Assembly: GCF_008704795.1 (NCBI RefSeq)
Contig: NZ_CP023690.1
Location: 1,488,001-1,552,000, forward strand
Direction of reading: 5' to 3'
Length of the DNA: 64,000 nucleotides
Source: Streptomyces spectabilis
Lineage (GTDB): Bacteria > Actinomycetota > Actinomycetes > Streptomycetales > Streptomycetaceae
Positions 52,531 through 64,000 of this stretch are shown here, piece by piece. Positions within the stretch are counted from its first letter, which is position 1. Each line of letters begins with the position of its first letter. Made by a program: the position numbers and the translations under genes. The notes beneath the pieces were generated by a model. The model was not told where the DNA came from. It made no database searches and saw nothing but the letters and a program-made list of their open reading frames with translations.

Positions 52531-53957
52531 CCGATCACGTCGCCGTCATCGGCGCGGGGTTCGCCGGGCTCTGCATGGCCATCCGCCTGACCCGGGCCGG
52601 TGTCACCTCGTTCACCGTGTACGAGAAGGCCGAAGAGCTCGGCGGGGTGTGGCGGGACAACACCTATCCGGGCGCGGGCTGCGACGTGCCCTCGCACCTG
52701 TACTCGTACTCCTTCGCGCCCCGCGAGGACTGGAGCCGCGCCTACCCCCTGCAACCGGAGCTGCTGCGCTATCTGCGCGACTGCGCCGACGCCCACGGGG
52801 TGCGCCCGCGGATCCGTTTCGGCACGGAGATCGTCGCGGCCTCGTACGACGAGGCGAAGAAGCGCTGGGAGCTGCGCACCGCCACCGGCGCGGTCCACCA
52901 CGCCCGCGTCCTGGTGACGGCCGTGGGGCAGCTGAACCGGCCCCGGTTCCCCGACCTGCCCGGCCGCGAGGACTTCGCGGGCACCGCGTTCCACTCGGCC
53001 CGCTGGGACCACGGGCACGATCTGGCCGGACGGACCGTCGGGGTCATCGGGACCGGCCCCAGCGCGGTCCAGTTCGTCCCGCGCATCGCCCCCCGGGTGC
53101 GGACCCTGCGCGTGTTCCAGCGCTCGGCGAACTGGGTCATGCCCAAGTGGGACTACCGCTACGGGCCCGCCCACCAGGCCCTGTTCCGCACGGCGCCGGG
53201 CCGCCTCGCCTTCCGCGGCGGCTGGTTCGCCCTCTGCGACACCGTGCTGTACTCGGCCGTGCGCGGCGGGCGGCTCGGCAAGGCCGTCGAATACCTCTGC
53301 CGCCGTCAACTGCGCACGCAGATAGCCGATCCGGCGCTGCGGGCCAGGCTCACCCCCGACTTCCCGCTCGGCTGCAAGCGCGTGCTCATCTCCGACGACT
53401 ACCTTCCCGCGCTCGCGCGCGACAACGTCGAGCTGATCACCGAGAAGCTCACCCGGATCACCCCGCGCGGCGTCGTGACCGCGGACGGCACCGAGCACGC
53501 GCTCGACACCCTCATCTACGGCACGGGGTTCACCGCCACCGAGTTCCTGGCCCCCCTCACCGTCACAGGGCGCGACGGGCGACTGCTGCGCGAGGAAACC
53601 TGGGCGGACGGAGCGGCCGCCTTCCTCGGCATGACCGTGCCCGGCTTCCCCAACCTCTTCCTGCTCTACGGCCCGAACACCAACCTCGGCAACAACTCCG
53701 TGGTCCTCATGATCGAGGCCCAGGTCCGCTACGTCCTCGACTCCCTCGCCGCGCTCGACCGCGAAGGCCGGGGCGAGCTTGAGGTGTCGTCGCGGGCCTA
53801 CGACGCCTTCCAGCGCCGCGTCCAGGAGGCCCTCGGCGAGACCGTGTGGCAGGCGGGCTGCGACAGCTGGTACAAGACCGAAACCGGGAAGATCACCAAC
53901 AACTGGCCGTACCGCGCGGCCCGTTACCGCACCCTGACCCGCCGCCTGGCCCGGTGA
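52527..53957 (+). CDS. Baeyer-Villiger-type flavin monooxygenase
   Basis: A 476-residue FAD/NADPH enzyme. FAD motif VAVIGAGFAGLCMAIRL at residue 5; the Baeyer-Villiger fingerprint FxGxxxHxxxW is present as FAGTAFHSARW (Phe150, His156, Trp160); NADPH motif VGVIGTGPSAVQFVP follows. LIYGTGF and YGPNTNLGNNSVV are further family markers. It would convert ketones to esters or lactones, or oxidise sulfides. Coupled to the TetR gene by an ATGA overlap. Substrate unknown. Confidence 0.92.
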   Translation: MTDHVAVIGAGFAGLCMAIRLTRAGVTSFTVYEKAEELGGVWRDNTYPGAGCDVPSHLYSYSFAPREDWSRAYPLQPELLRYLRDCADAHGVRPRIRFGTEIVAASYDEAKKRWELRTATGAVHHARVLVTAVGQLNRPRFPDLPGREDFAGTAFHSARWDHGHDLAGRTVGVIGTGPSAVQFVPRIAPRVRTLRVFQRSANWVMPKWDYRYGPAHQALFRTAPGRLAFRGGWFALCDTVLYSAVRGGRLGKAVEYLCRRQLRTQIADPALRARLTPDFPLGCKRVLISDDYLPALARDNVELITEKLTRITPRGVVTADGTEHALDTLIYGTGFTATEFLAPLTVTGRDGRLLREETWADGAAAFLGMTVPGFPNLFLLYGPNTNLGNNSVVLMIEAQVRYVLDSLAALDREGRGELEVSSRAYDAFQRRVQEALGETVWQAGCDSWYKTETGKITNNWPYRAARYRTLTRRLAR

Positions 53958-54002
53958 GGCGGGAGGCGTGGCGGGCCGGCCTGCGGCCGCCGACCCATTG
54001 CG

Positions 54003-54039
54003 TTTGGCATAGGACAATCCTATGTTTGGCACAGGACAA
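54003..54039. promoter_or_regulatory. MocR-type direct repeats
   Basis: TTTGGCATAGGACAA (54003-54017) and TTTGGCACAGGACAA (54025-54039) match at 14 of 15 positions and begin 22 bases apart, two helical turns. The first also forms the palindrome ATAGGA-CAA-TCCTAT (54009-54023). Direct repeats of this kind are bound by MocR/GabR-type regulators, here most likely the product of the next gene. Confidence 0.65.
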
Positions 54040-54068
54040 AGCCTGGCCGAGCTGTGGAGGTGGTGGCC

Positions 54069-55388
54069 GTGCCGATCCATGGGGCGACGGCCATGGAGAT
54101 CGCGGACAGCGTGCGGGACCTGATCGCGGCCGGTGAGCTGCGGGCGGCGGACCCGCTGCCGCCGGTACGGGGCCTCGCGACCGACCTCGGCGTCAACCGG
54201 AACACGGTGGCGGCGGCGTACCGGCAGCTCGTGGTCGCCGGGGTCGCCGAGACCCACGGACGCGGCGGGACCATGGTGGCGCGCACACCCCAACTGGCCC
54301 GCGAGGGCTCCGGCCTCGGCGGCGGCCTCACCGACCTGGCCAGCGGCAACCCCGACCCGCTGCTGCTGCCCGATCTGCTCGCGGCGGCCGGGCGCGGCGG
54401 CTACCGGCCGCCGCTGTACGGCGCGCCGGCTCTCGACCCCGGCCTCGTGGAGTGGGCGACCGCGCGGTACGCCGACGACCTGCCCGACCGCCCGTTCCGG
54501 GTCCTGGTGACCCACGGCGCAGCGGACGCCACCGAGCGCCTCCTCCACGCCTACCTCACGCGCGGCGACGCCGTGGCCGTCGAGGACCCGTGCTTCCTCG
54601 GGAGCATCGGCACGCTGCGCCTGAACGGCTACCGCACCGCACCGGTCGCCGTCGACCACGCGGGGATGCGCCCGGAGGCGCTGCGCGCCGCCCTGGAGTC
54701 CGGGGCACGCGCGGTGGTGTGCACGCCGCGCGCCCACAACCCGACCGGCACGAGCCTCACCGTCGGGCGGGCCGCCGAGCTGCGCGCCGTCCTGGCCGGG
54801 CACCCCGGGGTCCTGGTCATCGAGGACGACCACTTCTCGGCCGTCTCCGCCATGCCGTACCACCGCGTCACCCCGGTGGGGACCGGCACATGGGCGCTGG
54901 TGCGCTCGGTGTCGAAGTTCCTCGGCCCCGACCTGCGTCTGGCCCTCGTCGCCGCCGACGGGGAGACCGCCCGGCGCCTGGAGACCCGGCTCAGCGCGGG
55001 CTCGATGTGGGTGAGCCTGCTGCTCCAGCACACCGCGCGCGAGCTGCTCACCGACCCGGACGTGCGGGCCCTGCACGACCGGGCGCGCCGCGCCTACGCC
55101 GAGCGCGGCGCGCTCCTGGTCCGGGAGCTGGCCGCGCACGGCATCGGCGTCCCCGCCGCCTACCGGCCCGACGGTCTGAACGTCTGGGTGGACCTGGACC
55201 AGCGGGCCCGGCCCGTCGTCGACGCGCTCGCGCGCCGCGGCTGGGCGGTGCGCCCTGGCGACCTCTTCGCCGCCGGTCCGTCCGACCGGCAGGCGCTGCG
55301 GGTCACCACCGCCACGCTCACCGAGCCCCTCGCCCGGCGTTTCGCCGCCGACCTCGCCGCCGTCCTCGACCATCCGCACGCCGAGTGA
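54069..55388 (+). CDS. MocR/GabR-type regulator (GntR wHTH + aminotransferase-like domain)
   Basis: A 439-residue chimera. Residues about 5-75 are a GntR winged helix (MEIADSVRDLIAAGELRAADPLPPVRGLATDLGVNRNTVAAAYRQL). The rest is a fold-type I aminotransferase domain with PRAHNPTGTS and the PLP Lys283 in RSVSKFLGPDLRL. Such proteins sense an amino acid or PLP through the aminotransferase part. GTG 54069 is chosen since GGAGG is 8 bases upstream; a GTG at 54054 overlaps that site. A DHDPS-family gene follows after 59 bases and is a likely target. Confidence 0.9.
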   Translation: MPIHGATAMEIADSVRDLIAAGELRAADPLPPVRGLATDLGVNRNTVAAAYRQLVVAGVAETHGRGGTMVARTPQLAREGSGLGGGLTDLASGNPDPLLLPDLLAAAGRGGYRPPLYGAPALDPGLVEWATARYADDLPDRPFRVLVTHGAADATERLLHAYLTRGDAVAVEDPCFLGSIGTLRLNGYRTAPVAVDHAGMRPEALRAALESGARAVVCTPRAHNPTGTSLTVGRAAELRAVLAGHPGVLVIEDDHFSAVSAMPYHRVTPVGTGTWALVRSVSKFLGPDLRLALVAADGETARRLETRLSAGSMWVSLLLQHTARELLTDPDVRALHDRARRAYAERGALLVRELAAHGIGVPAAYRPDGLNVWVDLDQRARPVVDALARRGWAVRPGDLFAAGPSDRQALRVTTATLTEPLARRFAADLAAVLDHPHAE

Positions 55389-56338
55389 CGCGCCGCCCCT
55401 CCCCCGCGACCGGGCCCGCACACCCGCCACCGAAAGGACGTCCCCTCATGTTCACCGGCCTCAGCGCCTTCCCCCTGACCCCCACCGACGAGACGGGCGT
55501 CGACGAGCGAGCCTACGCCCGGCTCGTCGCACGCCTCGCCACCGCCGGCGTGGACTCGATCGGCGCGCTCGGCTCCACCGGCGGCTACGCCTATCTGTCC
55601 CGCGAGGAGCGCGCCCGCGCCGCGCGCGTCGCCGTCGAGGCGGCCGAGGGCACGCCGGTCCTCGTCGGGATCGGCGCCCTGCGCACCGCGCAGGTCCTGG
55701 CGCTCGCCGAGGACGCCCAGAAGGCGGGCGCGGCGGCGGTGCTCCTCGCCCCGATGACGTATCAGCCGCTCACCGACGACGAGGTGTTCGGGCTCTACGA
55801 GGACGTGACGCGGGAGCTGTCCGTGCCGCTGTGCGTGTACGACAACCCGCGCACCACCCACGTCGACTTCAGCGACGAGCTCCACGGCCGCATCGCGCGG
55901 TTGCCGAACGTCGCGGCCATCAAGATCCCGCCGGTGCCCGGCGATCCGGCCGCCGCCCGGGAGCGCGTGGCCGCGCTGCGGGCGCTCGTCCCGGACACCG
56001 TCTCGCTCGGCGTCAGCGGCGACTGGTCGGCGGCCACCGGCCTGAGCGCGGGCTGCGACGTGTGGTACTCGGTCCTCGGCGGCCTGTTCCCGCACGCCGC
56101 CCTCGCCCTCACACGGGCGGCCAGGAGCGGGGACGCGGCCACTGCCGCGGCCCGTTCCGAGCGCCTCGAACCGCTGTGGGAGCTGTTCCGGCGCCACGGC
56201 GGCCTGCGCGTCATGTCGGCCGCCGCGGTCCACCTCGGCCTCGCGTCCGAGCCGAACCTGCCCCGGCCGCTGCGCGGTCTGGCCGCCGAGGACCGCGACC
56301 GGCTGGTCGCCGTCCTCGACGGCCTGGATCTGCTGTCG

Positions 56339-59013
<2,675 letters not shown>

Positions 59014-59020
<7 letters not shown>

Positions 59021-60420
59021 TTCCTCGCCCCCGCGTGCAGGGCGAGAGCGGTGTTCGGCGCGACGGCGGCCGTGAACCGGCCCGAGCCGTCGACGGTGAC
59101 GCCGCGGCCGCTCTGCACGTCGCAGTAGCCGCCCGCGGGCAGCGAGGTCTGGAAGGTGCGGTTCAGCTCCGTCCCCTCGTGGTTGACGACGACGTACGCC
59201 TTGTCGCCTCGGCCGAAGGCGATGGCGTCGTCGCCGTTGTCCCACCAGTGGGTCACGCCCGTACCCCGGGCGGTGTTGCGCAGCTTGACCATGCCGCGGA
59301 CCTCGGGCCAGGCGTGCTGGCACTTCCAGCCGTCGCGGTAACAGGCCTCCACCTGGCCGCCGTTCGGCGGGCCCGCGTCGCGGTCGGTGAACTCGTAGCC
59401 GGAGTGGACGTCCGGGGCGCCGTAGGGCCAGGCGAGCATGAACACGTGGGCCAGGGTGTGGTCGGCGCCGTCCTTGTAGGTGAGTGTGTCGCCGCCGCGC
59501 TCGGTGTCGTGGTTGGCGACGAACACGGCCGCCTTGTCGGAGGGCATGTAGGCCCAGCCCTCGCCGTAGTTCTTCAGGTAGGCGAGCTTCTCGCTCTGGA
59601 ACACGCGCTTGAGGTCACGGGCGTAGCGGAACTCCTGGACGTCGCCGTTGCCCAGGTACTCGCTCGGCGAGACGGCCTCGCCCGCGCCGTGGATGGCCTC
59701 CTGCTTCCAGTACGCGTTCGGGTCGCTGAGCCGCGACTTGATGTTCTTCAGGTCGTCGGCCGCCATGTGCTTGGCCGCGTCCACGCGGAAGCCGTCCACG
59801 CCCAGGGAGAGCAGGTCGTTCAGGTACGCGGCGACGCGGCCGCGGACGTGGTCCTCGCCGGTGTCCAGGTCGGCGAGGCCGACGAGCTCGCACTCCTGGA
59901 CGTTGAAGCGGTCCTGGTAGTTGGTGATCGGCGCGGTGCAGTTGTCGAAGTCGGGGCGCGAGTAGACGCCCGGGTAGCCGTACTTCGTGTACGACGAGCC
60001 GCCGGTGCCGGTGCCGTCCCCGGCCGCCATGTGGTTGATGACGGTGTCCACGACGACCTTGACGCCCGCGCCGTGGCAGGTGTCGACCATCTTCTTGAAG
60101 GCGGCGCGGTCCCCGAGGCGCCCGGCGATCCGGTAGCTGACGGGCTGGTACGAGGTCCACCACTGCGGACCCTTGATGTGCTCCTGCGGCGGGGAGACCT
60201 GGACGTAGCCGTAGCCGTCGGGGCCGAGCCGGCCCGTGCACTCCTTGGCCACCGCGTCGAACTTCCACTCGAAGAACACCGCGGTGACGTCCTTGCCGCC
60301 GGGCGGGGCCGCCTGCGCCTGCGGGGCGGCGCCCACCACGCCGCCGCCGACGGCCGCGAGGAGGGCCAGGGTCGCGGTGCGTGGCCGTCCGCGGCGCGCG
60401 CCGCTGCTCGGGGATGTCAC
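59014..60420 (-). CDS. Secreted alpha-amylase
   Basis: A 468-residue GH13 enzyme with a signal peptide (about 1-38, ending AQA|AP). [15 protein letters not shown] is region [14 protein letters not shown] region II with the nucleophile Asp, NGDVQEFRY the acid Glu region, and [11 protein letters not shown] region IV with the third Asp. This is the animal-type Streptomyces amylase without a visible starch-binding domain, ending in Cys. The GTG at 60420 follows AGGAGG at 5 bases. A promoter and palindromic operator lie just upstream; the pullulanase is coupled downstream. Confidence 0.95.
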
Positions 60421-60444
60421 GGGTCCTCCTGGGGGGTTGAAGGT

Positions 60445-60465
60445 TGTTGCAGAAAACTTGCAACA
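60445..60465. promoter_or_regulatory. LacI/MalR-type operator of the amylase-pullulanase operon
   Basis: TGTTGCA-N7-TGCAACA, a perfect inverted repeat with 7-base arms, immediately downstream of the predicted transcription start. A second, overlapping GCAA-N6-TTGC pair extends it to 60473. Streptomyces maltose regulators recognise TTGCA/TGCAA elements of this kind, so the LacI protein encoded at 60546-61619 is the obvious binder. Confidence 0.75.
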
Positions 60466-60479
60466 CCGTTTGCGCCGTG

Positions 60480-60508
60480 ACCGTACGGCGCTCAACAACC
60501 CCGGTCAA
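60480..60508 (-). promoter_or_regulatory. Promoter of the amylase gene
   Basis: On the minus strand TTGACC (60508-60503), exactly 17 bases, then TACGGT (60485-60480). This is close to the vegetative sigma consensus; the start point would be near 60473, 8 bases before the operator. Confidence 0.7.
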
Positions 60509-60545
60509 CCCTTCGGACACACTCCCGTCACGGGGCGGAAATCCC

Positions 60546-61619
60546 TCAGCCGCGGCGCACGGCGGCCGTGGAGCCGCGCACGACCAGCTCCGGCTGGAAG
60601 ACGAACTCCGTGCGCTGCACGGGGTTTCCGTCGATCTCCTCCAGGAGGGCGCCGACGGCCGCCGACGCCATCGCCTGCACCGGCTGGCGCACCGTGGTCA
60701 GCGGCGGGTCCGTGAAGGCGATGAGCGGCGAGTCGTCGAAGCCGACCACCGACACGTCACCGGGCACCGTCAGGCCCCGCTGACGGGCCGCCCGCACCGC
60801 GCCGAGCGCCATCATGTCGCTGCCGCACACCATCGCGGTGCAGCCCGCGTCCAGGAGCGCGCTGGCCGCGGCGTGGCCGCCCTCGACGGTGAACAGCGTG
60901 TTCCGCACGAGCGGTTCGGCCTCCCCCTGCGCCAGGCCGAAGTGCTCGTGCAGCGCCGCCGCGAAGCCCTCCGCCTTGCGGCGCGAGGGCACGTAGCGGC
61001 TCGGGCCGACGGCGAGGCCGATCCGCTCGTGCCCCAGCTCCGCCAGATGGCGCACGGCCATCCGCATGGCGGCCCGGTCGTCGGGCGAGACGAAGGAGAC
61101 GGGCACGTGCGGGTTGTAGCCGTTGATGAGCACGAACGGCACGCCCCGGCCCGCCAGTTCGAGGTAGCGGCCGGGGTCGGCCGTGGTGTCGGCGTGCAGC
61201 CCCGACAGGAAGACGATGCCGCTGACGCCGCGCGCCTCCAGCTGCTCGACCAGCTCGTCCTCGGTGGCGCCGCCCGGCAGCTGGGTGCAGAGCATGGGCG
61301 TGTAGCCGTGTCCGGCGAGCACCTGCTCGACGACCTGCGCGAACGCCGGGAAGATCGGGTTGGTGAGCTCGGGGATGACCAACCCCACCAGGCCCGCGCT
61401 GCGGCGTTTGAGGCGCACGGGCCGTTCGTAGCCGAGGACGTCGAGGGCGGCGAGCACCCGCCGCCGGGTCGCCGCGGCGACGCCCGCCTTGCCGTTGAGC
61501 ACGCGGCTCGCGGTGGCCTCGCTGACCTCGGCCTGCGCGGCGATGTCCGCGAGCCGCGGGGCGCCGCGGTCCACGTCGCGTGGACCCCGGTCGGCGCCCC
61601 GCGGCGGTGAGGTCGTCAC
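60546..61619 (-). CDS. malR: LacI-family maltodextrin regulator
   Basis: A 357-residue regulator. The helix-turn-helix and hinge read RLADIAAQAEVSEATASRVLNGKAGVAAATRRRVLAALDVLGYE. The sensor domain contains SAGLVGLVIPELTNPIFPAFAQVVEQ and FDDSPLIAFTDPPLTTVRQP, the ribose-type sugar-binding fold. Its GTG overlaps the alpha-glucosidase stop (GTGA), so it is expressed with the transport operon. By position between alpha-glucosidase and amylase it is the likely repressor responding to maltose or maltodextrin; the symbol is an inference from locus layout. Confidence 0.9.
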   Translation of the reverse strand: MTTSPPRGADRGPRDVDRGAPRLADIAAQAEVSEATASRVLNGKAGVAAATRRRVLAALDVLGYERPVRLKRRSAGLVGLVIPELTNPIFPAFAQVVEQVLAGHGYTPMLCTQLPGGATEDELVEQLEARGVSGIVFLSGLHADTTADPGRYLELAGRGVPFVLINGYNPHVPVSFVSPDDRAAMRMAVRHLAELGHERIGLAVGPSRYVPSRRKAEGFAAALHEHFGLAQGEAEPLVRNTLFTVEGGHAAASALLDAGCTAMVCGSDMMALGAVRAARQRGLTVPGDVSVVGFDDSPLIAFTDPPLTTVRQPVQAMASAAVGALLEEIDGNPVQRTEFVFQPELVVRGSTAAVRRG

Positions 61620-63271
61620 ACCGCCCACCAGACGGTGGTGTCGGCGGGCAGCTCGACCACGTCGTCGGCCGCCGTCTCCACGTCCGCGCTGGCGAGCAGG
61701 GCCCGCCCCGGCGCGGGCAGGCGGACGGCGGCGCCCGTGGTGTTCGCGGTGCACACGAACCCCTCGCGCCGGAACGCGAGCACGCCCTCGGGCGCCTCGA
61801 GCCACTGGAGGGCGTCGCCCGCGCCGAGGTCGCGGCGGGTGCGGCGCACCCGCAGGGCCTCGCGGTACAGCTCCAGGGTGGACGCCGGGTCCCCGGTCTG
61901 CGCCTGGACGCTCAGCTCGCCCCAGCCCTCGGGCTGCGGCAGCCAGCTGCCGCCCGTGCCGAAGCCGTACGACGAGCCGTCCTTGGTCCACGGCAGGGGC
62001 ACCCGGCAGCCGTCACGGAAGCCGTCCTGGCCCTGCGCCCGGTGGAACGACGGGTCCTGGCGTGCCTCGTCGGGCAGGTCGGTGACGTCGGGAAGGCCCA
62101 GCTCCTCGCCCTGGTAGAGGTAGGCGGAGCCGGGCAGGGCCAGCATCAGGAGGGTGGCGGCGCGGGCCCGGCGCAGGCCGAGCGCGCGGTCGCCGGGGGT
62201 GCGCAGCTGGGTGCCGAGGCCCGGCGGGTTGGCGAAGCGGGTGGCGTGCCGGGTCACGTCGTGGTTGGACAGGACCCAGGTGGCGGGGGCGCCGACGGGC
62301 CGCATCGCCGCGAGCGAGGAGTCGATGACGGACCGCAGCTCGGCGGCGTCCCAGTGGGTGCCCAGATACTGGAAGTTGAAGGCCTGGTGCATTTCGTCGG
62401 GGCGCACGTACCGGGCGGTGCGCTCCACGGTCGGGGTCCAGGCCTCGGCGACCAGGACCTTCTCGCCCGCGTACTCGGCGAGGACCTGCCGCCAGCTGCG
62501 GTAGATCTCGTGCACGCCGTCCTGGTCGAAGAACGGCATGCTGTCGTTGCCGAGGAGCTTCAGCTGGTCGTGGTGGCCGATGTCGGGCAGGCCCGGGGCC
62601 TTGACCAGGCCGTGGGCGACGTCGACGCGGAAGCCGTCGACGCCCATGTCGAGCCAGAAGCGCAGGATGGAGCGGAACTCGTCGCGGACGGCGGGGTGGT
62701 CCCAGTTGAAGTCGGGCTGCTCGGGGGCGAACAGGTGCAGGTACCACTCGCCGTCCTCGGCGCGGGTCCAGGCGGGCCCGCCGAAGATGGACTCCCAGTC
62801 GTTGGGCGGCAGTTCGCCGTCCGCGCCCTTGCCGGGCCGGAAGTGGTAGCGCGCCCTGAGCGGGGAGCCCGGGCCCTCCGCGAGGGCGCGCCGGAACCAG
62901 TCGTGCCGGTCGGACGAATGGTTCGGCACCAGGTCGACGATGATGCGCAGGTCCAGGTCGTGCGCCTCGCGGATCACGGCGTCGGCGTCGTGCAGGGTGC
63001 CGAACATCGGGTCGATGGCCCGGTAGTCGGCGACGTCGTAGCCCGCGTCGGCCTGCGGCGAGGCGTAGAACGGGCTGAGCCAGACGGCGTCGACGCCGAG
63101 GTCCTTCAGATACGGAAGGCGGGCGCGGACGCCCGCGAGGTCGCCCATGCCGTCGCCGTCGCCGTCGGCGAAGCTGCGCGGATAGACCTGGTAGATCACC
63201 GCTTCGCGCCACCAGTCCGTACGCGTACCGGAGGTGTGGTCGGCGGCGGGGGCAGCGAGATGCTGGGTCAT
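61616..63271 (-). CDS. aglA: Alpha-glucosidase, GH13 (AglA-type)
   Basis: A 551-residue cytoplasmic enzyme. WWREAVIYQVYPRSFADGDGDGMGDL is the oligo-1,6-glucosidase/alpha-glucosidase opening; region I is IIVDLVPNHSSD, region [14 protein letters not shown] with the nucleophile, the acid Glu is in VLVAEAW and region IV is VLSNHDVTRH. It hydrolyses imported maltose and maltodextrins to glucose. ATG 63271 has GGGAAG. It follows the permease gene by 35 bases and is coupled to the LacI gene; the same order occurs in known Streptomyces maltose loci. Confidence 0.94.
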   Translation of the reverse strand: MTQHLAAPAADHTSGTRTDWWREAVIYQVYPRSFADGDGDGMGDLAGVRARLPYLKDLGVDAVWLSPFYASPQADAGYDVADYRAIDPMFGTLHDADAVIREAHDLDLRIIVDLVPNHSSDRHDWFRRALAEGPGSPLRARYHFRPGKGADGELPPNDWESIFGGPAWTRAEDGEWYLHLFAPEQPDFNWDHPAVRDEFRSILRFWLDMGVDGFRVDVAHGLVKAPGLPDIGHHDQLKLLGNDSMPFFDQDGVHEIYRSWRQVLAEYAGEKVLVAEAWTPTVERTARYVRPDEMHQAFNFQYLGTHWDAAELRSVIDSSLAAMRPVGAPATWVLSNHDVTRHATRFANPPGLGTQLRTPGDRALGLRRARAATLLMLALPGSAYLYQGEELGLPDVTDLPDEARQDPSFHRAQGQDGFRDGCRVPLPWTKDGSSYGFGTGGSWLPQPEGWGELSVQAQTGDPASTLELYREALRVRRTRRDLGAGDALQWLEAPEGVLAFRREGFVCTANTTGAAVRLPAPGRALLASADVETAADDVVELPADTTVWWAV

Positions 63272-63306
63272 GTCTTCCCTGAGGAGTGGTGGCGGTTGCT
63301 GGGGGG

Positions 63307-64000
63307 TCAGGACTTCGTCGCGCCGGCCGTGAGGCCGGAGACGAGGTGCCGCTGGACGAGGCCGAAGACGACCGCGGCGGGCACGGCCACGATCACGGCG
63401 GCGGCCGTCAGCGAACCCCAGTCGCTGGTGTACTGGTTGACGAAGGTCTGCAGGCCGCCCGCGAGGGTGAGGTTCTCCTCGCCCGTCATGAACGCGGAGG
63501 CGTAGGCGACCTCGGCCCACCCCGTGATGAAGCTGTAGAAGCCGGTGACGGCGAGGCCGGGCTTGGCGAGCGGCAGGATAAGCCGCCAGAAGGTGCCGAA
63601 GGGGTTGAGCCCGTCGACGCGCCCCGCCTCGTCGATCTCCACCGGGATGGTGTCGAAGTACCCCTTCATCATCCAGGCGCTGAAGGGCACCGCGATGGTC
63701 AGGTAGGTGAGCACCAGGCCCATGGGCTGGTTGAGCAGCTCCAGGCTCGCGAGCAGGTTGTACAGCGGCACGATGAGCACCGCGACCGGGAACATCTGGG
63801 TGATGAGCAGCAGCCACATCAGGGGCCGCATGCCGGGGAACCTGAACCGGCTCACCGCGTACCCGGTGGTCGCGGAGATGAACACGCCGATGACCGTGGT
63901 CAGGCCGACGACGAACAGGGAGTTGCCGACCCAGTCGAGGAACTTGGTGTCGTTCAGGACGTGGTCGTAGTTGCTGAAGGTGAAGTTCTTCACCAGGTCC
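63307..64000 (-). CDS. malG: Maltodextrin ABC importer permease (MalG-like), 5' part missing
   Basis: The last 231 residues of an inner-membrane permease whose start lies beyond the right edge. FLDWVGNSLFVVGLTTVIGVF, the EAA loop EIDEAGRVDGLNPFGTFWRLILPLAKPG that docks the ATPase, and the end TAAAVIVAVPAAVVFGLVQRHLVSGLTAGATKS identify the MalG class. At least four TM helices remain. The maltodextrin-binding protein and MalF would be expected further right. The alpha-glucosidase gene follows after 35 bases. Confidence 0.93.
   Translation of the reverse strand, partial: DLVKNFTFSNYDHVLNDTKFLDWVGNSLFVVGLTTVIGVFISATTGYAVSRFRFPGMRPLMWLLLITQMFPVAVLIVPLYNLLASLELLNQPMGLVLTYLTIAVPFSAWMMKGYFDTIPVEIDEAGRVDGLNPFGTFWRLILPLAKPGLAVTGFYSFITGWAEVAYASAFMTGEENLTLAGGLQTFVNQYTSDWGSLTAAAVIVAVPAAVVFGLVQRHLVSGLTAGATKS

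Overview
The window is high-GC actinobacterial DNA, almost certainly a Streptomyces chromosome. Support: codon third positions are overwhelmingly G/C, GTG starts are frequent, several promoters look leaderless, genes overlap head to tail by 1-4 bases, and the right end is a Streptomyces-type maltodextrin locus. About 55 protein genes can be supported. I see no rRNA, tRNA, CRISPR array, insertion sequence or origin. The first gene (solute-binding protein) and the last (sugar permease) are cut by the window edges.

Left part (1-16 kb) holds mostly stand-alone housekeeping and detoxification genes. These are a DUF1348/NTF2-like protein divergent from a TetR regulator with two clear operators, an epoxide hydrolase, an arylamine N-acetyltransferase, a tyrosine phosphatase fused to a GNAT domain next to a membrane-anchored phosphatase, a PEP-synthase-like protein coupled to a membrane protein, a methyltransferase, a zinc-ribbon protein, an MMPL exporter with palindromes upstream, and an imine-reductase-like dehydrogenase.

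16-32 kb is accessory. A GlxA-type regulator is followed by a possible small-molecule cluster: an acyl-adenylate ligase divergent from a translationally coupled trio (FAD oxidoreductase, FMN hydroxy-acid oxidase, atypical cytochrome P450). Then come a second methyltransferase, a secreted protein-arginine deiminase with a complete catalytic set, a DUF5954-like protein, a PadR regulator, an orphan type II thioesterase, and an MFS exporter divergent from its MarR regulator.

31.8-37.7 kb carries the most system-like locus. A serine alpha/beta hydrolase diverges from a small CU044_2847/trypsin-co-occurring-domain-like protein, which is followed after 35 bases by a 1,469-residue caspase-NTPase-WD40 protein. 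This resembles a signal-gated conflict (defence or programmed-death) module.

37.7-46.7 kb is a carbohydrate locus: an IclR regulator and a lactonase on one strand, and on the other an enolase-superfamily dehydratase, a zinc alcohol dehydrogenase, a U32-like protein and a ChvE/GguAB-type ABC importer, with overlapping reading frames at most junctions. Together they suggest import and non-phosphorylative oxidation of an aldose.

47-56 kb holds a small phosphatase, a CstB-like persulfide-oxidising protein with a TauE permease under a CsoR/CstR-type operator, an AGAT-type amidinotransferase, a TetR-Baeyer-Villiger monooxygenase operon, and a MocR regulator with 22-bp-spaced direct repeats beside a DHDPS-family lyase.

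56-64 kb is the starch/maltodextrin locus on the minus strand: permease (partial), alpha-glucosidase, LacI regulator, then a clear promoter plus operator driving secreted alpha-amylase and pullulanase. All family names were recognised by eye from motifs; no database search was run.
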